In this document: in pieces, positions 1 through 7,122 of the stretch
Layout: each line of letters starts with the position of its first letter
Position numbering within the stretch: the stretch's first letter is position 1
The notes under the pieces: generated by a model
Told to the model about the DNA's origin: nothing
Seen by the model: the letters and a program-made list of their open reading frames with translations, nothing else
Database searches by the model: none
Origin: Hyphomonas sp.
GTDB taxonomy: Bacteria; Pseudomonadota; Alphaproteobacteria; Caulobacterales; Hyphomonadaceae
Length of the DNA stretch: 11,238 nucleotides
Assembly: GCA_003486945.1 (NCBI GenBank)
Contig: DNFL01000243.1
Location: forward strand, 3,829 to 15,066
Direction: 5' to 3'
Program-made: the position numbers and the translations under genes

Positions 1-1395
1 AGCCAGTGGGGCCACGACTTCCGCCCGGACTACCGCGCCCTCGGCCGCCTTAAGGCGATGTTCCCGAACGTGCCCCGCCTCGCCGTCACCGCCACGGCAG
101 ACGCCCGCACCCGCGAAGACATCCTCGCCCAGCTGGACCTCACCAACCCCGCCGTACATGTCGCCAGCTTCGACCGGCCGAACCTCGCCCTCGCCGCTGA
201 GCAGAAAGTTGCCAACCGCACCCAGCGCGTCATCCAGCTCGTCCGCGCCCGCGCCGGCCAGAGCGGCATCGTCTACGCCGCCACCCGCAGCGCGGTGGAA
301 GATGTCGCCGAAGCGCTGGAAAAAGTTGGAGTCCCTGCACTGGCCTATCATGCCGGCCTCGACGCCTCGCTGCGCGCCGCGCGCCAGCGCCAGTTCCTGC
401 TCGAAGATGGCCTCGTGATGTGCGCCACCGTCGCCTTCGGTATGGGCGTCGATAAGCCGGACGTGCGCTTCGTCATCCATGCCGATCCGCCAAAGACGCT
501 GGAAGCCTACTGGCAGGAAGTCGGCCGCGCCGGCAGGGATGGGGACCCTGCCGAAGGCGTCGCCCTGTTCGCCCCTGCTGACATGAACCGCTCGCTGCAA
601 TGGACCTATTCGGGCGATGCGCCAGACGAAGTGAAACGCGTGCAGCTCACCAAGACGCGCCAGCTGTTCGCGTTTTTCAACGGCGATGATTGCCGCCGCG
701 CCGCCGTCCGCCGCTATTTCGGTGAGGCCACGGAAGAGGCCTGCGGCGTCTGCGATGTCTGCCGCAACGAAGTTGGCGAACGCCATGACGCCACCCGCTG
801 GGCGCAGATGGCGCTGTCAGCCGTCCTGCGCTGCGGCCAGCGCATAGGGCGCGGCCGTCTCGTCCAGCACCTGCTCGGCGAGGCGAAGGATGATTTCGAC
901 ACCGAACTCTCCGCCCTCTCCACCTTCGGCATCGGCAAGGACCTGCCGAAGCAGGGCTGGAACAGGGTGTTCGATGCACTCCTCTATGAAGGCCTGATCG
1001 CCGAAGGCGGCGAAGCGATGCGCCCCGTTCTGGTCGTGCCGGATGCAGATGCGGCCAAGGCCCTGTTCCGCGGCGAGCGCACGGTCAGCCTGCGCGAAGA
1101 CATTACCGCCACCCGCCGCCGCAGCCGGGGCAGGGGCGCCGCCCGCGTTGGTGCTCATGCCGATCTCTCCGCCCGCGACCAGGCCATTTTCGAAGCTCTT
1201 CGCCAATGGCGAACAAGTCTCGCGAAAGCACGCGGCGTGCCGCCCTATGTCATCTTCCACGACCGCACGCTGATCGAGATCGCCCGCGAACGCCCGGCCA
1301 GCGCGGAAGACCTGCTGGGCATCGGCGGCGTCGGCGAGAAGAAGGCGCTCGCCTACGCGGCCGATATCAACCGGATCGTTGCCGAAGCAGGATAG
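1..1395 (+). CDS. recQ: ATP-dependent DNA helicase RecQ (5' end missing)
   Basis: RecQ is a 3'-to-5' superfamily 2 DNA helicase acting in recombinational repair and stalled-fork processing in the cytoplasm. The reading frame is open from base 1, so the gene enters from outside the window. It begins with SQWGHDFRP, which normally follows the DEAH box, so the Walker A and DEAH motifs (about 140 residues) are not visible. Visible in order are motif III (AVTATA), the second RecA-like lobe with the YHAGL and [12 protein letters not shown] segments, and motif VI ([10 protein letters not shown]). Next comes a zinc site with cysteine codons near 691, 742, 751 and 760 in the usual C-x16-C-x2-C-x2-C spacing. 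A divergent winged-helix (RQC) region follows, and a C-terminal HRDC domain ending in [14 protein letters not shown]. 464 residues are present, ending at TAG 1393-1395. It is tail to tail, 9 bp apart, with the membrane-protein gene. Identity is secure; only completeness is unknown. Confidence 0.97.
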   Translation, partial: SQWGHDFRPDYRALGRLKAMFPNVPRLAVTATADARTREDILAQLDLTNPAVHVASFDRPNLALAAEQKVANRTQRVIQLVRARAGQSGIVYAATRSAVEDVAEALEKVGVPALAYHAGLDASLRAARQRQFLLEDGLVMCATVAFGMGVDKPDVRFVIHADPPKTLEAYWQEVGRAGRDGDPAEGVALFAPADMNRSLQWTYSGDAPDEVKRVQLTKTRQLFAFFNGDDCRRAAVRRYFGEATEEACGVCDVCRNEVGERHDATRWAQMALSAVLRCGQRIGRGRLVQHLLGEAKDDFDTELSALSTFGIGKDLPKQGWNRVFDALLYEGLIAEGGEAMRPVLVVPDADAAKALFRGERTVSLREDITATRRRSRGRGAARVGAHADLSARDQAIFEALRQWRTSLAKARGVPPYVIFHDRTLIEIARERPASAEDLLGIGGVGEKKALAYAADINRIVAEAG

Positions 1396-1404
1396 GCGCC
1401 GTGC

Positions 1405-2145
1405 CTAAGCCGCGGCTGGCTCCGAGCCGGTCGCGGCAGGATCAAGGGCGCGGATGCTGATGCCACCGAGGTGCCTGACGAGGGCATAGAGGTAAAGCGC
1501 TACGCCTACGAATTCGCACGCCTCTTCAACTGTCGAGAGCAGATCCCCGGTCAGGGTGCGATAAACCTCCCGTTCAGCCGGAAGGAGCTCGTAATGGTAC
1601 GACGCCACAAGCTCCAGACCGATTGCTCCGAATAGGAAGATCGTGCCGGCAAGGAAAAGCAGGCGCCGCAAGGACGGATCCAACTCCAGGAACCACCGCA
1701 GAAAGAATGCGCCTACAAGCAGCACTCCGGCGCTGTAGGGAATCACCCAAGCATACATCGGCACACCCAGATGACCGAACTCGCCGAACAGGTGCTCGCC
1801 CACCTGCTCGTGTATGTGCAGCACCTCATCAGCAGCCACGGCAAGGAACAGGAGAGAGAGAAGCAGCCAGGCGCGGCGATGGCGGGACCGGGCCGGCTCC
1901 CGCGCTGCCATCCAGGCAGATGCCAGCGCTGAAGAAATCCACAGCACGAAAGCAAGGAAGGTCGGCACATTGTGCTCGAAATCGACATGGAACAGGGGCA
2001 CAAATCCGAGCGCGACCGGGTATCCCAATCCGTGTGCAACCATCAGGGTCAGGCTGTGCATCACGAACACAGCCGACAGGGTGATCATCAGAATGCGCGC
2101 GAGTCTCGGCGGGGTCAGCACCAGCCGGTCAGGGTTATATGTCAT
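1405..2145 (-). CDS. Six-helix integral membrane protein, function unknown
   Basis: This is a 246-residue hydrophobic protein with no signal peptide and about six predicted membrane helices (near residues 15-41, 61-81, 91-110, 128-152, 161-183 and 204-225). The start at 2145 (MTYNPDRL) is chosen because AGGAGA lies six bases upstream; the frame stays open further upstream but runs into clpP. Polar residues in or next to the helices form a pattern: D55, E57 and N59 before PT in helix 2; D106, E107, H110, H112 and E113 after helix 3; E178 and H184 at helix 5; E207, E208 and E211 opening helix 6. From memory, similar motifs (D-x-E-x-N-x-P-T, DE-x4-HE, EE-x2-E-x2-G) recur in uncharacterised bacterial membrane proteins. 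Such a pattern could bind a metal or protons, but no activity can be assigned. It is divergent from the ClpP gene and tail to tail with recQ, so it is probably transcribed alone. Confidence 0.85.
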   Translation of the reverse strand: MTYNPDRLVLTPPRLARILMITLSAVFVMHSLTLMVAHGLGYPVALGFVPLFHVDFEHNVPTFLAFVLWISSALASAWMAAREPARSRHRRAWLLLSLLFLAVAADEVLHIHEQVGEHLFGEFGHLGVPMYAWVIPYSAGVLLVGAFFLRWFLELDPSLRRLLFLAGTIFLFGAIGLELVASYHYELLPAEREVYRTLTGDLLSTVEEACEFVGVALYLYALVRHLGGISIRALDPAATGSEPAAA

Positions 2146-2192
2146 GTCGCTCTCCTGAAATGGTCGCTCCCACAGCCCCCATTTCACTGTAA

Positions 2193-2207
2193 CAATTGTG
2201 ACAATTG
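2193..2207. promoter_or_regulatory. Perfect 15-bp palindrome, candidate operator
   Basis: CAATTGT-G-ACAATTG is a perfect inverted repeat with 7-bp arms around one base, AT-rich inside a GC-rich intergenic stretch. It lies 48 bp upstream of the membrane-protein start (2145) and about 170 bp upstream of clpP (2377), so it most likely controls the membrane-protein gene. Length and symmetry suit a dimeric winged-helix regulator such as a MarR-family protein, but I cannot name the factor. I could not place convincing -35 and -10 boxes around it. The rest of 2146-2376 holds only a possible -10 (TATGAT, 2274-2279) without a good -35, and TTGACC at 2308-2313 with a poorly spaced partner. Confidence 0.5.
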
Positions 2208-2376
2208 ACCCTGGGCGCCGGTCCTCAAACCCCTTTCCCGATCCAAGCGAGTCCGGCCCCCTGAAATCCCTCCTATGATCCCGCTGGGGAATAGTGAGGC
2301 CCGTGCCTTGACCCGCCGCCCGCGGCACCGCACCTATGGGGACCGTATTCCCAGAGATTCCCGACCCGGAGCCTGA

Positions 2377-2967
2377 ATGACCCGCCTCGACGACGACAAC
2401 GAGAAAACCCCGGCCGAAGCGCCCAACACGCTGATCGAGAACGCACTTTTCAAGTCGCGCACGATCCTTCTGACCGGCGGTATCGATTTCAAGCAGGCCC
2501 GCGCCGTTTGCGAGCGGCTTCTGGCCCTGTCGGCTGAGTCCAGCGACCCTATCTTGATGGTCATTTCCTCGCCCGGCGGCCATGTCGAAAGCGGCGACAT
2601 GATCCATGACATGATCAAGTTCGTCTCCGCCCCGGTCAAAGTACTCGGCTCCGGCTGGGTCGCCTCGGCCGGCGCGCTGATCTATTCGGCGGCGAAGAAG
2701 GAAAACCGCTATTCGCTGCCGAACTGCCGCTATCTTCTGCACGAACCGCGCGGCGGCGTCGGCGGTCAGGCCACGGACGTGGAAATCCAGGCCCGCGAGA
2801 TCATCAAGATGCGCGAGCGCCTGAACCGGATCTTCGCGGATGCCACCGGCAAATCCCTCGAGCAGATCAAGAAGGACACCGACCGTGACTTCTGGATGAG
2901 CGCGCAGGAAGCCGTTGATTACGGCCTCGTCTCGAAGATCGTTCGCAACCGCAGCGAAATCGTCTAG
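2377..2967 (+). CDS. clpP: ClpP-family ATP-dependent protease subunit, stand-alone paralogue
   Basis: ClpP forms double heptameric serine-peptidase chambers that degrade proteins fed in by ClpX or ClpA in the cytoplasm. This 196-residue protein has the full fold: SSPGGHVESGD (residues 64-74) for the oxyanion region, the nucleophile S97 in GWVASAGA, H122 in LLHEPRGG, and D171 in DTDRDFWMSA. Those numbers coincide with the mature E. coli ClpP triad. The N-terminus is short and acidic, with no obvious propeptide. It departs from housekeeping ClpP around the active site (GWVASAG rather than GQAASMG; HEPRGG rather than HQPLGG), and no clpX, clpA, tig or lon lies beside it. It is therefore more likely an accessory paralogue than the main clpP. 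The ATG at 2377 follows GGAG at 2368-2371. The hybrid kinase gene starts 94 bp downstream on the same strand. A family role in proteolysis is well supported; its partner ATPase and substrates are unknown. Confidence 0.92.
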   Translation: MTRLDDDNEKTPAEAPNTLIENALFKSRTILLTGGIDFKQARAVCERLLALSAESSDPILMVISSPGGHVESGDMIHDMIKFVSAPVKVLGSGWVASAGALIYSAAKKENRYSLPNCRYLLHEPRGGVGGQATDVEIQAREIIKMRERLNRIFADATGKSLEQIKKDTDRDFWMSAQEAVDYGLVSKIVRNRSEIV

Positions 2968-3026
2968 ATTTCAGGGGTCTGCGGGCCGGCGATGTTTGCC
3001 TCCCGGTAAGGTTTATCAGCGATGGT

Positions 3027-3048
3027 CCGGGCTTAACCATAAGCCCGG
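3027..3048 (+). promoter_or_regulatory. Perfect 9-bp hairpin between clpP and the kinase gene
   Basis: CCGGGCTTA (3027-3035) and TAAGCCCGG (3040-3048) are exact reverse complements around a 4-base loop ACCA, ending 13 bases before the kinase ATG. No T-tract follows, so it is a poor intrinsic terminator. It could attenuate read-through from clpP, shape the kinase leader (which has no clear Shine-Dalgarno), or be a protein-binding palindrome. The bases TTAACCAT at 3033-3040 also resemble a CtrA half-site of alphaproteobacteria, but there is no partner TTAA at the 7-base spacing. The inverted repeat is certain; its role is inferred. Confidence 0.5.
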
Positions 3049-3061
3049 TTCCAGACGCCAT

Positions 3062-4681
3062 ATGCCCATCCGCCTGAAGGATATCGCGCTCCCGGTCCCG
3101 CCGCTCACCCCGGCGACGACGGCAGCCGCAGCGTTCGCGCTCTTCCTCAACGATGCCGCCCTGCACGCGGTTCCCGTCCAGATCTCCGGCGGTGACGAGC
3201 CGAGCTATGGCCTCGCCACCCGCCAGCGCATTGCCGAAGCGCTCGCCGGCCCCAACGGACGCGATGTCTATGCCATCCGCTCGGTGGCCCACCTCACCGG
3301 TTCGCAGACGATTATCGCTCATGGCGACGCACTCGCCTCGCAGATTGCCAAGACCGCCGCAGACCAGTCGAACAGCGCGCTGACCGATGGCGTGATCGTG
3401 CTGGAGGAGGGACGGTATTTCGGCATCGTCACACCGGCGGCCCTGCTGAAAGCAATTGCCGAAGAGAATGCCGGCCGCGCCCGCGCGCAGCAATCGGCGC
3501 AGAAAAAGCTCGATGGCATGGCAAAGGAAATTGCCCGCCTCGCCGAAACCCGTGCCCGCACGCTGGCCTTCATCGGCCACGAAATCCGCACGCCGCTGAC
3601 TGGCATCCTCGGCGTCGCTGACCTCCTCAACACACAGCTGCCCTCAGGCGAGCCGAAACGCCTTGCACGGACGATCAGCCAGAGTGGCCAGCATCTCGAA
3701 CGCCTGTTGACCGACCTCCTCGACCTCTCGCGCATGGATGCCGGCAAGCTGCCGATCTCCAACCAGCCGGTCGAGCTGCGCCAGTTCGCGGTCGAAACGC
3801 GCGACCTCTGGCTGCCGCAATTCGACGAGAAGCGCGTCTCGCTGCGCATCGGCGTGGCGAAAGGCGCTGAGCGGCGCATCGAAAGCGATGCCGTCCGCCT
3901 GCGGCAGATCCTGTTCAATCTCGTCTCCAACGCGGTGAAGTTCACTGACCGCGGACAGGTCACCGTCACGCTCGCCACCACGCCGGCGCCGGAAGACCTG
4001 ATGCTGACGATGCGCGTCGCCGATACAGGCCGCGGCATCTCCGACGCCGACAAGGCGCGCCTGTTCGAAGCCTTCGAACAGTCCCGGCATTCCGACGCCT
4101 TCTCCGGCAGCGGCCTCGGTCTCTCCATCGCCCGCGGTCTCACGCGCACCCTCGGCGGCGAGATCATGCTGGCCGACAATCAGGGCGGCGGCTGCGTGTT
4201 CACCGTCACCATCCCCGTGCGCAAGGCCGGCCCGCGCCTTGCGGTGGAGAACAAGACCGACAACAAGGCCGCGCGCTTCGATCTCGGCGAAGTGCTGCTG
4301 GCGGAAGACCATGAGGCGAGCGCCTTCGTCATCCGCGAAGCGCTGCTGGCGGCGGGTTGGCGGGTCGAGATTGTCGGCGATGCTTCGGTGGCAATCCAGC
4401 GTATTGCCCAGCGTCGTTACCAGCTGATCCTGACGGACGTTCACATGGCCGGCGGCGGCGGCGACGCGGTGCTGCGCGCGGCGCGCTTCGGCCACGGTCT
4501 CAATGCGCACACGCCGGTGGTAGCCGTGACAGCTGATACAAGTCCCGAACGCCGCGCAGCCTGCACCCGCGCGGGCTTCAATGGCCTGATCGAAAAGCCG
4601 GTGCGCCCGCGCCAGCTGGTTGCCTCGCTCGCCGACATCCTGATCCAGGGCGTGCAACAGAAACGCGCGGCAGGCGCCTGA
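3062..4681 (+). CDS. Cytoplasmic hybrid histidine kinase with CBS-like input and receiver
   Basis: This 539-residue sensor kinase has its own receiver domain. Residues about 55-135 look like a degenerate CBS pair, the second half ending in GRYFGIVTPAALLKAI. A short helical linker (137-165) follows. HisKA carries the phospho-accepting H173 in FIGHEIRTPLTG. The HATPase domain has its N-box at NLVSNAVKF (N290), G1 at DTGRGIS (321-327) and G2 at GSGLGLS (349-355). The receiver (about 409-528) has acidic E415 and D416, phospho-acceptor D459 in LILTDVHM, T490 and K512. All catalytic positions are present, so autophosphorylation and intramolecular transfer to D459 are expected. No membrane helix or signal peptide is seen, implying an internal signal; CBS domains often bind adenosine nucleotides. 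No phosphotransferase or DNA-binding output gene is nearby. The ATG at 3062 is the first in frame after clpP that gives a sensible N-terminus, but it lacks a clear ribosome-binding site. Its stop directly abuts that of the convergent patatin gene. Confidence 0.93.
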   Translation: MPIRLKDIALPVPPLTPATTAAAAFALFLNDAALHAVPVQISGGDEPSYGLATRQRIAEALAGPNGRDVYAIRSVAHLTGSQTIIAHGDALASQIAKTAADQSNSALTDGVIVLEEGRYFGIVTPAALLKAIAEENAGRARAQQSAQKKLDGMAKEIARLAETRARTLAFIGHEIRTPLTGILGVADLLNTQLPSGEPKRLARTISQSGQHLERLLTDLLDLSRMDAGKLPISNQPVELRQFAVETRDLWLPQFDEKRVSLRIGVAKGAERRIESDAVRLRQILFNLVSNAVKFTDRGQVTVTLATTPAPEDLMLTMRVADTGRGISDADKARLFEAFEQSRHSDAFSGSGLGLSIARGLTRTLGGEIMLADNQGGGCVFTVTIPVRKAGPRLAVENKTDNKAARFDLGEVLLAEDHEASAFVIREALLAAGWRVEIVGDASVAIQRIAQRRYQLILTDVHMAGGGGDAVLRAARFGHGLNAHTPVVAVTADTSPERRAACTRAGFNGLIEKPVRPRQLVASLADILIQGVQQKRAAGA

Positions 4682-6904
4682 TCAGAACGTCCGTCCAATG
4701 AGCAGATAGGCCGATTGCCGTCCGCCCTCGGAGCGTCCGAACGCGAGATAAATCGGGCCGAACGCCGTTTTGGCGGCCACATAAACGCTGCCGCCAAAGC
4801 GCAGGTCGCCCAGGTCCGGCCCGTCACCGCTCTGCCAGACATCGCCAAGCTCCAGCGAAGCCCCGGCAAACAAGGGCACGCCGAACAGCTGCTCCGTGTT
4901 CTGACCAAAGGCGCGGCGATAGATCAGCTGGCTCGTCAGGAAGCCTTCGCCCGTCAGCTCCTCCTTGCGATAGCCCGACAGGCTGAACAGTCCGCCGACG
5001 CGGTAGAACGCATCCAGCGGCGTCGTGCCGCTGATCTGGTCGCCGGCGGAGATCGCAGCAATCAGCGTGTTCGCGCCGTGGCTGTAGGCCTTGCGTCCGG
5101 AAGCGGTGATCGTCTCGAAATTCTCGTTGTCCCCGAGCGCTTCAAAGCCGCGCGTCCATTTCAGGCTGCCTTGCAGGCCTTCGCGCGGGAAGAAGGGGTC
5201 GTCCAGCGTATCGTATCCGCCGGAAGCTATCAGGCGGCCGATATCGATGTCGATCTCGCGCAGCGGCGCGAGGCCTTCGTTCAGCTTCGCGCGCCCGGTG
5301 CCGAACTCAAGCCCCATGCGAACTTCCGCGACATTCGAGAACTGATAGCCACCATCAATCCCGGCAACACCATAGGTCAGGTCATAGCCTGCTTCCTTGA
5401 AGCCGCGTGTCGAGAACACGTTGACCGGCTGGTTGCGGATCTCGCCGCGCGCCACGGCAAACCAGTTCTGGCGAGGATCGAGCAGGCGGAAGTATTCCAG
5501 CGACAGTTCGTTGAAATCGCCAATCGTGGCGCGCGCCTGGAATTCCGAACCGTATGCGTCCAGCGCCGCACTGCGGAAATCTATGGAGAGGGCAGCATCG
5601 GACTCGGTGTTGAAATCATTCTCGACAATCAGGCCAAGGCGCAGGCGCCCGGCATTCGGCCGCCGGTCCTCGGCGCGGATGATCAGGCCTGTCTGGCCAT
5701 CGCGCTCGTCGAACACGTAATCGACACGCTCGAACGGACCGAAGGCATAGATACGGTCTAGCGCCTCATCAATCTTCGCGGCGTCCGCCGGTTCGCCGAC
5801 AAGGTCCATCACGCGGGCTTCGAGCATTGACTGGTCGAGGCGCGACGAGTTCTCGATACGGACGAAACCGATCACCGGCGGATCAGCCTGCTGCGTGCCG
5901 GCATAAGCAACCGGCGGGCGCGAAGTGGCGAGCGCGGCGAGGCGTGCGTCATGGCCTGAAATCGCGGCGCGCCCAGCAGCGATCAGGTCGTCCGTGCGAT
6001 TGAAGGCGGCGGGGTTGAAGCCGGCAGTGGCCACGCGGGCGAGCATGTCGCGGTCGGGGTCAAGGCTCGCCGCCGAGACGCGTTCGTTCGCGAGGATCAG
6101 CAGGCTGACAGTCTGCGCAATCACATCGACGGCAGAGTTGATCTTGTCCTGTGGCATCAGGTCGGTCGGCGTCCAAACGGCAATCACCACATCCGCGCCC
6201 AGCTCGCGCGCCACATGCACCGGGATATTCGCCGATAGTCCGCCATCGACCAGCAGCTTGCTGTCGACATGCACGGCCGGGAATACGCCGGGTACGGACA
6301 TTGACGCCCGCATCGCCATCGGCAGCTCGCCGGACGACATGACATGCGCCTCGCCGGTGGCGATGTCAGTCGCCACTGCGCGGAAGGGAATCTCGAGATC
6401 GTCGAAACTGTCGAGCCGCGCGCGCGCCGGGGTGAAGCGGCGCAGCTCCTTCATCAACGTCTGATCGGAAATCGCGCCCGCCGGCAGCTGGATGCCGGAC
6501 AGCGAAACGCCAAGCCCGGCGGTGCCCGGAAAGTCTGCCTGCTGCTGCTTCTGGCGATAGGTGAGCTTATCGCGGTCCGGGGCAGGGTTGAACACGCCCG
6601 CCCAGTCGGCAGTGTGCACAACCTCCTTCAACTCCTCGGAAGTGAGGCCCGCCGCATAGAGGCCGCCGATGACCGCGCCCATCGAGGTGCCCACCACACA
6701 GTCGGGCCGGATGCCGCGCGCCTCCAGTTCCTGGATCGCGCCGACATGCGCAATGCCGAGCGCCCCGCCGCCTGAAAGCACGAGGCCGATCGAGGGCCTC
6801 TCAGGATCCGGCGAAGCGCAGGACTTCGTCTGTGCCATCGCCAGCGGCGCGGCCAGAAACGCAGCGAGACAGGCCGCCAGAGGGCGAAAAACGGTCATCG
6901 GCAT
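4682..6904 (-). CDS. Patatin-like phospholipase with POTRA and Omp85-type barrel (type Vd autotransporter)
   Basis: This 740-residue secreted or outer-membrane lipase has the domain order of Pseudomonas PlpD. Residues 1-24 are a Sec signal peptide (AMA before Q25). The patatin domain (about 37-245) has the oxyanion motif SGGGALG (44-50), nucleophile S74 in GTSMG and catalytic D220 in LLVDGG, so an active Ser-Asp dyad is predicted. A POTRA-like segment follows (about 343-412, from VIGFVRIENSS). The remainder is a beta-barrel (about 417-740) with alternating aromatic strands, a LSGYR segment like the Omp85 loop-6 motif, and a terminal phenylalanine typical of BAM substrates. In the family the lipase is carried across the outer membrane by its own barrel and cleaves phospholipids. 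The start at 6904 is preferred because AGGGAG lies six bases upstream and the signal peptide begins there; a second ATG at 6898 is possible. No dedicated promoter was found between it and the tRNA gene. Confidence 0.93.
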   Translation of the reverse strand: MPMTVFRPLAACLAAFLAAPLAMAQTKSCASPDPERPSIGLVLSGGGALGIAHVGAIQELEARGIRPDCVVGTSMGAVIGGLYAAGLTSEELKEVVHTADWAGVFNPAPDRDKLTYRQKQQQADFPGTAGLGVSLSGIQLPAGAISDQTLMKELRRFTPARARLDSFDDLEIPFRAVATDIATGEAHVMSSGELPMAMRASMSVPGVFPAVHVDSKLLVDGGLSANIPVHVARELGADVVIAVWTPTDLMPQDKINSAVDVIAQTVSLLILANERVSAASLDPDRDMLARVATAGFNPAAFNRTDDLIAAGRAAISGHDARLAALATSRPPVAYAGTQQADPPVIGFVRIENSSRLDQSMLEARVMDLVGEPADAAKIDEALDRIYAFGPFERVDYVFDERDGQTGLIIRAEDRRPNAGRLRLGLIVENDFNTESDAALSIDFRSAALDAYGSEFQARATIGDFNELSLEYFRLLDPRQNWFAVARGEIRNQPVNVFSTRGFKEAGYDLTYGVAGIDGGYQFSNVAEVRMGLEFGTGRAKLNEGLAPLREIDIDIGRLIASGGYDTLDDPFFPREGLQGSLKWTRGFEALGDNENFETITASGRKAYSHGANTLIAAISAGDQISGTTPLDAFYRVGGLFSLSGYRKEELTGEGFLTSQLIYRRAFGQNTEQLFGVPLFAGASLELGDVWQSGDGPDLGDLRFGGSVYVAAKTAFGPIYLAFGRSEGGRQSAYLLIGRTF

Positions 6905-6988
6905 CGGATACTCCCTAAGCCGGCCCACAAAGCAGGAAGCATGCCTGAAGGGAAGGGAATGGTCCCGCAAAGCCTCGGCGGAGCAGGA

Positions 6989-7065
6989 TGGTGGTTCGGG
7001 AGAGACTTGAACTCTCGACCTCGCGATTATGAGTCGCGCGCTCTAACCAGCTGAGCTACCGAACC
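6989..7065 (-). tRNA. tRNA with CAU anticodon (elongator Met or Ile2)
   Basis: The 77-base cloverleaf folds completely on the minus strand. It has a 7-bp acceptor stem (GGTTCGG with CCGAACC), a GCTC/GAGC D-stem, a CGCGA/TCGCG anticodon stem with loop CTCATAA, variable loop AGGTC, a GAGAG/CTCTC T-stem with loop TTCAAGT, discriminator A and an encoded CCA. The anticodon is CAU. G1 pairs with C72 and the anticodon stem lacks the three G-C pairs of initiator tRNA, so it is not fMet. It is either elongator Met or Ile2 (lysidine-modified C34). The anticodon stem and T-loop resemble E. coli ileX somewhat more than metT, but I cannot decide. Confidence 0.95.
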
Positions 7066-7088
7066 ATTCGCCGCATCAGCGAAGGCGC

Positions 7089-7117
7089 CTGATACACACT
7101 GGCGGGGGGGCGTGCAA
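7089..7117 (-). promoter_or_regulatory. Candidate tRNA promoter
   Basis: On the minus strand TTGCAC (7117-7112) is followed after exactly 17 bases by TATCAG (7094-7089). This ends 23 bases before the mature tRNA 5' end, which suits a short tRNA leader. The -35 match is only the TTG core and the -10 matches four of six consensus positions. It sits in the 57-bp gap between the oxidoreductase stop and the tRNA, so the tRNA may also be reached by read-through. Confidence 0.4.
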
Positions 7118-7122
7118 GCGTC

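Noticed and set aside
2249..2360. GANTC (CcrM) sites in the clpP upstream region and in the tetR-TTC38 gap
   Set aside because: Two sites in each gap of about 230 bp is close to what base composition predicts, so no cell-cycle claim is justified.
2146..2742. N-terminal extension of the membrane protein across the intergenic region and into clpP
   Set aside because: The frame is open, but the extension overlaps a real gene on the other strand, has no start signal, and the strong AGGAGA site marks 2145 as the start.
2915..3061. Earlier kinase start inside the end of clpP
   Set aside because: The added residues are arginine-rich with no domain likeness and would overlap clpP; the ATG at 3062 gives a sensible N-terminus.
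3644..4657. Long antisense open frame opposite the hybrid kinase
   Set aside because: The plus-strand kinase is an unmistakable domain protein; the opposing frame has no recognisable motif, no ribosome-binding site and a low-complexity composition typical of GC-rich shadow frames.
7104..7110. Run of seven G residues downstream of the oxidoreductase gene
   Set aside because: It falls in the spacer of the proposed tRNA promoter and outside any gene; too short to call a phase-variable tract without read evidence.
6905..7122. tRNA gene as a phage or island attachment site
   Set aside because: No integrase, no repeated tRNA 3' end and no change in composition are visible on either side.
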